From positions 1 to 19,242 of the forward strand of contig BNTT01000044.1 of assembly GCA_025996815.1 (NCBI GenBank): a stretch of 19,242 nucleotides of DNA, in the 5' to 3' direction. Position numbers and translations under genes: made by a program. Below, piece by piece: positions 1-6,287 of this stretch. Source of the stretch: Bacteroidia bacterium (GTDB taxonomy: Bacteria; Bacteroidota; Bacteroidia; Bacteroidales; Azobacteroidaceae). The first letter of the stretch is position 1, and each line of letters begins with the position of its first letter. Below the pieces are notes generated by a model. That model searched no databases and was not told the DNA's origin. It saw only the letters and a program-made list of their open reading frames with translations.

Positions 1-1026
1 CGTCAATTCGGCGTTGGCGGCGGCAAAACCCGCCTCATTTTTAGGCTGTTCGGCTAATTCTACAATTTTTTTTGCAACATTTTGGGGCGAAAAATCATCA
101 ATCAATAAACCAATTTGATATTGCGCCACAATCCGCCGAATTTCAGGGAAATCGCACGACAAAACCGGCAACCGGCACCGCATATAGTCAAAAATCCGAT
201 TGGGCAGCGCGTAGTAGTAACTTAATCCTTTGTTTTCCAGCAGATTAACGCCGATTGTGGCGTGTGTTGTGTAAGCAAACAACTCTTCAAACGGCAATTT
301 GCCTGTGAAAATAACGCGGTCGGACAGTCCCAACTTTTCTGCATAAACTTTCAATTCCTCCAATTTATCGCCGCCGCCCACTACCTGAAAAATGTAATCC
401 GCCGGCAAATAAGGCATCGCATCAATCACCCGCTCAATGCCACGCCCTTCGTTGACAGCCCCCTGATACAGGACGATTTTGGACGGTGATTGATAATCGG
501 TAAATTGGTGATTGACAATTGGAATATTGCGCACCACGCCCATTTTTATGCCGTATTTGTCGTGATAATAGTCGGCAATAGACCGGCAAACGGTGTAGGA
601 ATGTTGCAATTTGGGGAAAATCCACGCTTCAATGCTTGTCCACACGGCTTTGATGAATGGGCGATTGGCAACTTCGGGCACTTCGGGAAAGAGTTCGTGC
701 GCATCAAACACCAACGGGCGATGGCGAATTTTGCTCGCTAAGTAGTTGGCAATCAGCGTATCTGTGTCGTTAGACAGGTATACATCCGGTTTGCAAAAAA
801 GCAAATAAATGAACAGGCGCAAATTGTATTCGACATAAAACAGAAATCCTTTGTTGAACAGCAGCCTCAGACGTTTGGTGCGGTAATCGCGGTTCAGCGG
901 TTGGCTATTTGATAAGTGTCGCCCAACCAATTCCACATCATAGCCATTCTGCAAGAGAGTTATGCAAACTTTGTGTACGCGCTGGTCAGTAACTAAATCG
1001 TTGGTAACGGACAATATGATTTTCAT
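1..1026 (-). CDS. Glycosyltransferase, GT4-like (3' end beyond window)
   Basis: The frame is open without a stop from the ATG at 1026 to the window edge (342 codons), so the C-terminus is missing. The protein starts MKIILSVTNDLVTDQRVHKV, the usual Rossmann start of Bacteroidota GT-B glycosyltransferases. It has DAHELFPEVPEV near residues 108-119, a phosphate-loop-like YQGAVNEGRGIERVIDAM at 187-204, VVGGGDKLEEL at 215-225, and a donor-binding-type segment LPNRIFDYMRCRLPVLS at 274-290. Family knowledge says such enzymes move a sugar from a nucleotide donor to a glycan or lipid acceptor; the sugar and acceptor cannot be read here. The start codon overlaps the stop of the upstream lpxB fusion gene as ATGA, which points to translational coupling. 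Next to lpxB, a role in lipopolysaccharide or another surface glycan is plausible but inferred. No signal peptide or clear membrane segment is seen, so it is probably cytoplasmic or membrane-peripheral. Confidence 0.85.
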   Translation of the reverse strand, partial: MKIILSVTNDLVTDQRVHKVCITLLQNGYDVELVGRHLSNSQPLNRDYRTKRLRLLFNKGFLFYVEYNLRLFIYLLFCKPDVYLSNDTDTLIANYLASKIRHRPLVFDAHELFPEVPEVANRPFIKAVWTSIEAWIFPKLQHSYTVCRSIADYYHDKYGIKMGVVRNIPIVNHQFTDYQSPSKIVLYQGAVNEGRGIERVIDAMPYLPADYIFQVVGGGDKLEELKVYAEKLGLSDRVIFTGKLPFEELFAYTTHATIGVNLLENKGLSYYYALPNRIFDYMRCRLPVLSCDFPEIRRIVAQYQIGLLIDDFSPQNVAKKIVELAEQPKNEAGFAAANAELT

Positions 1027-2900
1027 TCGGGAAAATTTAAATAAAAATCCTTAGTTAAGGCAACATACTCATCGCTAAACACATTTGGGACTTTCTCAAT
1101 AGTCAATTCATCGGCGGCAACGGGTGCGGGGTGCGGGGTGGAGGGTGAAAGATTGGTGTATTCTAACAGGATGCGTTTGGGCGGCGCGCCGGTTTTGGGG
1201 CGGACAACCGTTTTGCGGGTCAATGTCAAGCCGTTTGCTTCGGCGAGCGATTGGATGCTGTCGAAGGCTTCAAAGGGCAAAATCAGTGCAATGCGTCCGT
1301 TGTCGACGAGCAATTCAGCACTGTGCTGTATCAAGTCGCTGTATGATAGCGTATTGGCGTGTCGTGCGGTGGTGCGTTCGGCATTCGGCGATGGCAACGA
1401 ATCCACAAAATAGGGCGGGTTAGACACAATTAAGTTGTATTTCTGCGCAGGTGCAAAGGTGCGAAAATCGCCGTGAATGGCATCCGGTTTTGCCTTAAAA
1501 GGTGAATTTTTGAAGTTTATAACTGTCTGTTTGTAAGCGTTTTCGTCAATGTCGATGGCATCAATCTCAGCCTTTTGCATTTTCTGCGCCAGCATCAGGG
1601 CAATCACTCCCGACCCGCAACCAACATCCAAAACCCGCTGCACACCCGTAATTCGCAATTCGTAATTCGTAATTGGCTCCGTCCACGCGCCCAAAAGCAC
1701 GCCATCCGTGCCCACTTTCATAGCACACAAATCGTGCTGCACGGAAAATTGCTTAAATCGAAATATGCCACGACCGGTCGTAATTCGTAATTCGTAATTC
1801 GTAATTGCTTTCGCCGCTTTTTCGGACGCGCCAACAGTCCCCAACTTCGCAATCATAGCATCATAATTGTCCAGCATTGCTTGGCGGTAGGGCGTGTCGT
1901 TGAGCAATAAGCCCAGTTCGGCGCGTATGTTTTCTGTCGAAAAAGTGGTTCCAAACAGTTCTTGGACTACTGTTTTGTTGGCAATCAGATTGACCAGCGA
2001 GATGTGTTTGCACTTAAAAAAATGTTTGAATATCCACGTCGCCGTGCGCTTGAACAGCCATTTGTAGCACACCACCTGCGGCACGCGCAACAGACCTGTT
2101 TCCAAAGTGGCTGTGCCGGAGGTTACCAATGCCGCGTGCGACTGCTGGAGGAGGCGGTAGGTTTGGTTGAAAACGACCGGAATGGGCGCGAGGCTATAAT
2201 AGTCGGCATCAATGCCCGGCGCACCGGCGATGACTGCCTGATAGTTGGGATAAGCGGCGGCGGCGGCAAGCATCGTTGGCAGGTTGTCCTTGATTTCGTG
2301 CTTGCGACTGCCTGCTAAGAGGGCTATGATTGGCTTGTCAGGCAAATGATTTGCCTGCCGGAACGCCTCAAATGTTTCGTCCTGATGGTCGCGCGCGGCA
2401 ATCTCATCCACCGTGGGGTTGCCCACATAATCGACCGCATAATTATATTTTTTGTAAAAATCTACCTCAAAAGGCAGGATACAGAGCATTTTATCGACGT
2501 ATTTCCGAATATCGCGGATGCGGTAACTTTTCCACGCCCAAATTTTGGGCGATATATAATATATGGTGGGAATATGCAGTTGCGTTTTCACAAATTTCGC
2601 CATCGGGAGGTTAAAACCGGGGTAATCCACGAAAATCACCACATCGGGGCGGTAGTCGCGAATGCTCTGTCGGCACAGTTTGCCATTCGCCAAAATCTCC
2701 CGCAGGTGCATCAACACGGGTATAATGCCCATATACGCCATATCGCGATAATGCCTGACCAACGTGCCGCCCACCGCCTGCATAAGGTCGCCGCCAAAAA
2801 AGCGAAACTCCGCCGCCCTGTCCTGCGCCATCAATTCCCGCATCAGATTAGATGCATGTAAATCGCCGCTCGCCTCGCCTGCTACTAAAAAATACTTCAT
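1023..2900 (-). CDS. lpxB-trmN6: LpxB-TrmN6 fusion: lipid A disaccharide synthase + tRNA1(Val) A37 N6-methyltransferase
   Basis: One 625-residue frame joins two enzymes. Residues 1-364 are LpxB, which joins UDP-diacylglucosamine and lipid X into the lipid A disaccharide at the inner membrane. Seen are MKYFLVAGEASGD at 1-13, VDYPGFNLP at 91-99, YYISPKIWAWK at 114-124, LLAGSRKHEI at 194-203 and SGTATLETG at 261-269. Residues about 378-625 are TrmN6/YfiC-like: FRFKQFSVQHDLCAMKVGTDGVLLGAW, then SAM motif LDVGCGSG at 424-431, catalytic NPPY at 494-497 and YVALTKDFYLNF at the end. Each part has about its usual length. The linker, ITNYELRIT at 366-374, is encoded by a 7-base repeat, and a second copy lies at 410-418. 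The ATG at 2900 is chosen over an in-frame one at 3026 because it gives the canonical LpxB start, follows AAAGGTG, and lies just downstream of a promoter; 3026 lies upstream of that promoter. The methyltransferase part has no start codon of its own before its conserved first residues. Activity of the fusion is unproven; a sequencing error in the repeat could also join the frames. Confidence 0.9.
   Translation of the reverse strand: MKYFLVAGEASGDLHASNLMRELMAQDRAAEFRFFGGDLMQAVGGTLVRHYRDMAYMGIIPVLMHLREILANGKLCRQSIRDYRPDVVIFVDYPGFNLPMAKFVKTQLHIPTIYYISPKIWAWKSYRIRDIRKYVDKMLCILPFEVDFYKKYNYAVDYVGNPTVDEIAARDHQDETFEAFRQANHLPDKPIIALLAGSRKHEIKDNLPTMLAAAAAYPNYQAVIAGAPGIDADYYSLAPIPVVFNQTYRLLQQSHAALVTSGTATLETGLLRVPQVVCYKWLFKRTATWIFKHFFKCKHISLVNLIANKTVVQELFGTTFSTENIRAELGLLLNDTPYRQAMLDNYDAMIAKLGTVGASEKAAKAITNYELRITTGRGIFRFKQFSVQHDLCAMKVGTDGVLLGAWTEPITNYELRITGVQRVLDVGCGSGVIALMLAQKMQKAEIDAIDIDENAYKQTVINFKNSPFKAKPDAIHGDFRTFAPAQKYNLIVSNPPYFVDSLPSPNAERTTARHANTLSYSDLIQHSAELLVDNGRIALILPFEAFDSIQSLAEANGLTLTRKTVVRPKTGAPPKRILLEYTNLSPSTPHPAPVAADELTIEKVPNVFSDEYVALTKDFYLNFPE
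1647..1674 (-). repeat. Heptanucleotide tandem repeat, 4 units, inside the methyltransferase domain
   Basis: Four head-to-tail units of AATTACG (coding strand; CGTAATT on the plus strand) span exactly 28 bases. One unit (1654-1660) carries a single change. In frame it encodes ITNYELRIT at residues 410-418, between the W407 region and the SAM motif LDVGCGSG. TrmN6 relatives have only a short link at this place, so the tract looks inserted. Confidence 0.93.
1779..1806 (-). repeat. Heptanucleotide tandem repeat, 4 perfect units, at the lpxB/trmN6 junction
   Basis: Four perfect units of AATTACG on the coding strand span 28 bases and encode ITNYELRIT at residues 366-374. The tract sits where LpxB would normally end and just before the FRFKQF start of TrmN6. 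A 10-base palindrome, CGACCGGTCG (1771-1780), abuts it. No third tract of this motif was seen elsewhere in the window. Confidence 0.95.
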
Positions 2901-2922
2901 CACCTTTACGAATTTGAGGCTG

Positions 2923-2954
2923 CAAAGGTAGCCGATTATTTGGAAATATGCAAA
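2923..2954 (-). promoter_or_regulatory. Bacteroidota-type promoter for lpxB-trmN6
   Basis: On the minus strand, TTTG (2954-2951) is followed after 20 bases by TACCTTTG (2930-2923), matching the Bacteroidota sigma-ABfr pattern. Transcription would begin near 2916-2918, giving a leader of only about 15-20 bases that contains AAAGGTG directly before the ATG at 2900. Confidence 0.8.
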
Positions 2955-3025
2955 TGGCTTTTGTTGCGGTTTTGGGCGGTTATTATTGTGCCGGCAAAAA
3001 AAAAATGAAAAAACTTTCAAAAACA

Positions 3026-3057
3026 TTTGGTAGTTTCAAAAAAAAGGCGTACCTTTG
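3026..3057 (+). promoter_or_regulatory. Bacteroidota-type promoter for the tRNA-Trp/secE-rpoC operon
   Basis: TTTG (3026-3029), a 20-base spacer, then TACCTTTG (3050-3057) match the Bacteroidota housekeeping promoter pattern. The start of transcription would be near 3063, about 50 bases before the tRNA. The -7 octamer and spacer length are the same as in the divergent lpxB promoter about 100 bases away. Confidence 0.8.
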
Positions 3058-3115
3058 TGCCCGATTTTGCCCCTAATCCGGACGAATGCGTTGTTTGGCA
3101 TCGTGTAAGGAACAT

Positions 3116-3188
3116 ACGGAACTAGCTCAGTTGGTAGAGCATCGGTCTCCAAAACCGAGGGTCGGGAGTTCGAGCCTCTCGTTCCGTG
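3116..3188 (+). tRNA. tRNA-Trp (CCA anticodon)
   Basis: The 73-base sequence folds as a full cloverleaf. The acceptor stem ACGGAAC/GTTCCGT has 7 pairs, the D stem is GCTC/GAGC, and the anticodon stem TCGGT/ACCGA holds the loop CTCCAAA with anticodon CCA at 3149-3151. The T arm carries TTCGAGC, with one G-U pair in its stem, and the discriminator base is G. The 3' CCA is not encoded. It lies 31 bases before secE and is the first gene of the operon, so the tRNA would be cut out of the long mRNA precursor. A tRNA-Trp in front of secE is a common Bacteroidota arrangement. Confidence 0.97.
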
Positions 3189-3219
3189 CAGAAGCAGAAA
3201 TTGATATACGATAGATATT

Positions 3220-3414
3220 ATGAATATAGTAAACAGTGTAAAAGAATCTTATAACGAATTGATTTATAAGGTGTCATGGCCTACTCAAAAAGAGTTGTCC
3301 AACAGTACGGTGGTGGTCTTGATAGCATCATTGATTATGTCTGCGGTGCTGTTTGTGGTTGATTATGCGTTTGAAACCGTGATGAAGGTAATTTATACTC
3401 ACGTTCATTTCTAA
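3220..3414 (+). CDS. secE: Preprotein translocase subunit SecE
   Basis: This 64-residue protein has the short, single-span form of SecE. The amphipathic N-terminal part holds the hallmark YKVSWPTQKEL (residues about 16-26), followed by one membrane segment, roughly VVVLIASLIMSAVLFVVDYAF (31-51). SecE clamps SecY in the inner-membrane SecYEG channel and is needed for protein export and membrane insertion. The start ATG at 3220 has only an A/T-rich leader and no strong ribosome-binding site, as is usual in this phylum. nusG follows after 11 bases, so the two are cotranscribed. Confidence 0.95.
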   Translation: MNIVNSVKESYNELIYKVSWPTQKELSNSTVVVLIASLIMSAVLFVVDYAFETVMKVIYTHVHF

Positions 3415-3425
3415 AAAACGGGCAA

Positions 3426-3968
3426 ATGGCTGAAATAGAAAAGAAATTTTATGTTCTGAAAGCCGTCAGCGGCAAGGAAAATAAGATTAAGGAATATTTG
3501 GAAGCGGAAATTAAAAATCGCAATCTGCAACATCGTATAACGCAGGTTGTGATTCCGACGGAAAAGGTGATGCAAAATCGTAACGGAAAGAAAACGATTA
3601 AGGAACGGGCGTTTCTTCCGGGTTACATTATTGTAGAAGCCGCTTTGGACGGAGAAGTTTCCCACTTCCTGAAAGATATCAATTTTATAATTGGCTTCCT
3701 CGAAGACGGTAAAGAACCGATGCCGCTGCGAGCCTCCGAGGTCGCTCGGATTTTGGGCAAAGCAGATGAGTTGTTGGAACAACCCGAGGAGTTGGAAGTT
3801 GATTTTATGATTGGTGAAACCGTCAAGATAAATGTTGGTCCGTTCACCGGCTTCCACGGTGAAATCGAAGAGGTTTACCCCGACAAGAAAAAGGTCAAGG
3901 TAATGGTCAAAATTTTCGGACGGAAAAGTCCCCTTGAATTAGGGTACTTGCAAGTGGAAAAAGAATAG
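3426..3968 (+). CDS. nusG: Transcription termination/antitermination factor NusG
   Basis: The 180 residues match NusG in length and layout. The NGN domain (about 5-100) begins KKFYVLKAVSGKENKIKEYL and contains RAFLPGYIIVEA (61-72). The KOW domain (about 125-180) carries GETVKINVGPFTGFHGEIEEV, with the conserved GPFTGFHG at 138-145. NusG binds the beta' clamp of RNA polymerase. It adjusts pausing and elongation and links the polymerase to Rho or to the ribosome through S10. It sits between secE and rplK in the standard order, in the same operon as the polymerase genes it acts on. A perfect hairpin follows its stop codon. Confidence 0.97.
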   Translation: MAEIEKKFYVLKAVSGKENKIKEYLEAEIKNRNLQHRITQVVIPTEKVMQNRNGKKTIKERAFLPGYIIVEAALDGEVSHFLKDINFIIGFLEDGKEPMPLRASEVARILGKADELLEQPEELEVDFMIGETVKINVGPFTGFHGEIEEVYPDKKKVKVMVKIFGRKSPLELGYLQVEKE

Positions 3969-3977
3969 TCGCAAATG

Positions 3978-4005
3978 GTAGAAACGCGGCGCGCCACGTT
4001 TCTAC
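3978..4005 (+). promoter_or_regulatory. Perfect 9-bp hairpin between nusG and rplK (possible attenuator or processing site)
   Basis: GTAGAAACG (3978-3986) pairs exactly with CGTTTCTAC (3997-4005). The loop contains the self-complementary GGCGCGCC (3988-3995), which can extend the structure. Only a weak T-rich stretch follows, so full termination is doubtful. It lies 10 bases after the nusG stop, in a 98-base gap before rplK. A partial terminator, an RNase site or part of an L1-binding leader are all possible; none is proven. Confidence 0.6.
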
Positions 4006-4066
4006 TTGTTACGATTGAGATTATTCGATTTCAAAAAAGAGTGTTAAATTAAAAAATTATTTACAA

Positions 4067-4504
4067 ATGGCTAAAGAAATTGCTGGAGCGTTGAAATTAC
4101 AGATTAAAGGAGGAGCTGCAAACCCTTCTCCACCCGTGGGACCTGCATTAGGCTCCAAGGGCATCAACATCATGGAGTTTTGCAAGCAATTCAATGCCCG
4201 CACCCAAGACAAGGCAGGTAAGACATTACCGGTGGTAATCACTTATTATGCCGACAAGTCGTTCGATTTTATCGTCAAAAACCCGCCTGTGGCTATCCAA
4301 TTGCTGGAAGCTATCAAACAAAAAAGCGGGTCTGCAGAGCCTAACCGTAAAAAGGTGGCTGAAATCACTTGGGAACAGGTGAAATCAATTGCAGAGGATA
4401 AAATGCCCGACTTGAACTGCTTCACAGTCAACTCAGCCATGAAAATGGTTGCCGGAACTGCGCGCAGCATGGGTATCACCGTTAAAGGGGCTTTTCCCGC
4501 ATAA
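4067..4504 (+). CDS. rplK: 50S ribosomal protein L11
   Basis: The 145-residue protein matches L11 throughout. The N-terminal domain carries [20 protein letters not shown] (about 9-28), the proline-rich loop that faces the GTPase-associated centre. The C-terminal RNA-binding domain follows and ends [14 protein letters not shown]11 binds 23S rRNA helices 43/44 under the L10-L12 stalk, takes part in elongation-factor turnover, and in many bacteria is needed for RelA to sense starvation. rplA starts 21 bases downstream, the usual pairing in which L1 can repress both genes. No E. coli-like L1 target could be recognised by eye in the 98-base leader. Confidence 0.97.
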   Translation: MAKEIAGALKLQIKGGAANPSPPVGPALGSKGINIMEFCKQFNARTQDKAGKTLPVVITYYADKSFDFIVKNPPVAIQLLEAIKQKSGSAEPNRKKVAEITWEQVKSIAEDKMPDLNCFTVNSAMKMVAGTARSMGITVKGAFPA

Positions 4505-4525
4505 TTAAAAACTTCACTAAAAAAT

Positions 4526-5224
4526 ATGAGTAAACTGACAAAAAAACAGAAGTTAGCCGTAGGAAAAGTGGAAGCCGGGAAAAGTTACACGCTAAAAGAG
4601 GCATCTGCCCTGGTCAAAGAAGTGAACTATGCAAAGTTCGATGCTTCTGTGGACTTGGATGTGCGTCTGGGCGTTGACCCCCGTCAAGCTAATCAAATGG
4701 TGAGAGGCGTTATTTCGCTGCCCCATGGGACAGGTAAGCAAGTGCGAGTGCTCGCATTGGTAACTCCCGACCAGGAGGCTGCTGTCAAAGAGGCAGGAGC
4801 TGACTTCGTGGGATTGGACGACTATATCGAAAAGATTAAAGGTGGTTGGACGGATGTGGATGTGATTATCACACAACCGGCAAACATGGGTAAAGTGGGT
4901 GCTTTAGGGCGCGTGTTAGGTCCTCGAAGCCTGATGCCAAACCCCAAGAGCGGCACTGTGACCAATGATGTGGCAACCGCCGTGAAGGAAGTGAAACAGG
5001 GGAAAATCGACTTCAAGGTCGATAAAACCGGTATCGTTCACGTTTCTATCGGTAAAGTGTCGTTCACACCGGAGCAAATTCGCGAGAATGCCAAAGATTT
5101 TATTTCAACTATCAACAAGTTGAAACCGTCTGCGGCTAAGGGTGTTTATATGAAGAGTGTTTATCTTTCGAGTACAATGAGTCCGGGTATCAAGATTGAT
5201 ATCAAATCGGTTGACGAAAATTAA
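4526..5224 (+). CDS. rplA: 50S ribosomal protein L1
   Basis: At 232 residues this is a normal-length L1. The signature [20 protein letters not shown] is seen near residues 127-146. Domain I is split around an inserted domain II, as in the family, and the C-terminal part has [29 protein letters not shown]1 forms the mobile L1 stalk at the E site of the 50S subunit, assists release of deacylated tRNA, and in several bacteria represses translation of the rplK-rplA message. Only 12 bases separate its stop from the rplJ start, so the two are tightly linked. Confidence 0.97.
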   Translation: MSKLTKKQKLAVGKVEAGKSYTLKEASALVKEVNYAKFDASVDLDVRLGVDPRQANQMVRGVISLPHGTGKQVRVLALVTPDQEAAVKEAGADFVGLDDYIEKIKGGWTDVDVIITQPANMGKVGALGRVLGPRSLMPNPKSGTVTNDVATAVKEVKQGKIDFKVDKTGIVHVSIGKVSFTPEQIRENAKDFISTINKLKPSAAKGVYMKSVYLSSTMSPGIKIDIKSVDEN

Positions 5225-5236
5225 AATTGATTGAAG

Positions 5237-5758
5237 ATGAAAAAAGAAGATAAATCAACCGTAATCTCGCAGATTGCGACGACCGTAGGAGAATACACCA
5301 ACTTCTATCTGACGGATATAACTGCACTTGATGCAGCGAAAACGAGCCGTTTGAGAAGGCAGTGTACGAAAGATGAGATTAAACTGGTGGTTGTAAAAAA
5401 CACCCTGTTTAAGAAAGCCCTCGCCCAATTAAGTGGCGACTACTCCGCATTGGATTCCGCTTTGAAAGGCAACACGGCAGTTATGTTTTCAAATAACGCC
5501 AACAGCCCTGCAAAGTTGATTAAGGCATTCGCTAAATCATCGGGAATGGAAGTTCCCAAGTTGAAAGCGGCGTATGTACAGGAAGGATTCTATGTTGGAG
5601 CCGATAATCTTGAAGTGCTCATCTCAATCAAGAGCAAGAACGAACTGATTGGCGACGTCATTGCATTGCTGCAATCGCCCGCCAAGAACGTTATTTCTGC
5701 CCTTCAATCGAGTGGGAAAACGCTTTCGGGAGTATTGAAAACATTAGAGAACAAATAA
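5237..5758 (+). CDS. rplJ: 50S ribosomal protein L10
   Basis: From the ATG at 5237 the protein has 173 residues and begins MKKEDKSTVISQIATTVGEY, the typical Bacteroidota L10 start. A TTG two codons upstream (5231) is in frame, but it would only add two residues and matches no known L10 start. The RNA-binding N-terminal domain holds TSRLRRQCTKDEIKLVVVKN and the C-terminal helix that anchors L12 dimers ends SGVLKTLENK. L10 is the base of the factor-binding stalk on the 50S subunit. There is no room between rplA and rplJ for the long leader that L10-L12 uses for feedback in E. coli; any such site would lie inside rplA or be absent. Confidence 0.95.
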   Translation: MKKEDKSTVISQIATTVGEYTNFYLTDITALDAAKTSRLRRQCTKDEIKLVVVKNTLFKKALAQLSGDYSALDSALKGNTAVMFSNNANSPAKLIKAFAKSSGMEVPKLKAAYVQEGFYVGADNLEVLISIKSKNELIGDVIALLQSPAKNVISALQSSGKTLSGVLKTLENK

Positions 5759-5797
5759 AAAAAAATTAAAAAACAAACAATTTAAAATTATAAAAAA

Positions 5798-6178
5798 ATG
5801 GCAGATTTAAAAGCTTTTGCTGAACAATTAGTGAACTTGACTGTAAAGGAAGTTAGTGAACTCGCTGCAATTCTGAAGTCAGAATATGGCATCGAACCCG
5901 CTGCGGCTGCTGTAGCCGTGGCTGCAGGTCCCGTCGGCGGTGGTGCTGCTGCAGCAGTTGAAGAAAAATCATCTTTCGATGTGATTTTGAAAGGTGCCGG
6001 TGCTAACAAACTGGCTATCGTGAAGTTAGTGAAAGAATTGACTGGTCTTGGTCTGAAAGAAGCCAAAGACATCGTCGACGGCGCACCCGCTCCATTGAAA
6101 GAGGGCGTTGCAAAAGACGAAGCAGAAAATTTGAAGAAACAGTTAGAAGAGGCAGGGGCAGAAGTTGAACTTAAATAA
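5798..6178 (+). CDS. rplL: 50S ribosomal protein L7/L12
   Basis: The 126-residue acidic protein has the three parts of L7/L12. These are an N-terminal dimerisation region (1-32), a flexible Ala/Gly/Val-rich hinge (about 34-54, with [10 protein letters not shown]), and the globular C-terminal domain with [20 protein letters not shown] and [19 protein letters not shown]. It binds L10 in several dimers and recruits EF-Tu, EF-G, IF2 and RF3 to the ribosome. A 39-base leader made almost only of A and T precedes it, with no Shine-Dalgarno site; this A-rich type of leader is common for strongly expressed Bacteroidota genes. A 109-base gap with possible hairpins separates it from rpoB. Confidence 0.97.
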   Translation: MADLKAFAEQLVNLTVKEVSELAAILKSEYGIEPAAAAVAVAAGPVGGGAAAAVEEKSSFDVILKGAGANKLAIVKLVKELTGLGLKEAKDIVDGAPAPLKEGVAKDEAENLKKQLEEAGAEVELK

Positions 6179-6208
6179 AACTTTGCTCTTACACTATCGG
6201 GAGAATGC

Positions 6209-6232
6209 TCAGAAAGCCTCTGACAGGGCTTT
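6209..6232 (+). promoter_or_regulatory. Overlapping alternative hairpins between rplL and rpoB
   Basis: Two stems that exclude each other can form. In the first, TCAGA (6209-6213) pairs with TCTGA (6219-6223). In the second, AAAGCC (6213-6218) pairs with GGCTTT (6227-6232). No long T-run follows. In E. coli this gap holds a partial terminator and an RNase III site that set the ratio of ribosomal protein to polymerase; a similar role here is inferred from position only. Confidence 0.4.
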
Positions 6233-6287
6233 GGGGGCAACTCCTTTTTGCGCATAAGAAATTTATTTACGTTCAACAATTGCAACA

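Noticed and set aside
2901..3026. In-frame upstream extension of lpxB by 42 codons to an ATG at 3026.
   Set aside because: The extension does not resemble LpxB, and it lies upstream of and across the promoter at 2923-2954. MKYFLVAGEASGD from 2900 is the canonical start.
4006..4066. A possible internal promoter before rplK.
   Set aside because: No TAnnTTTG element with a TTTG at proper distance was found; the A/T richness fits an ordinary leader.
5231..5236. TTG start two codons before the rplJ ATG.
   Set aside because: It adds only MK before the standard MKKEDKST start of Bacteroidota L10; the ATG is the better choice.
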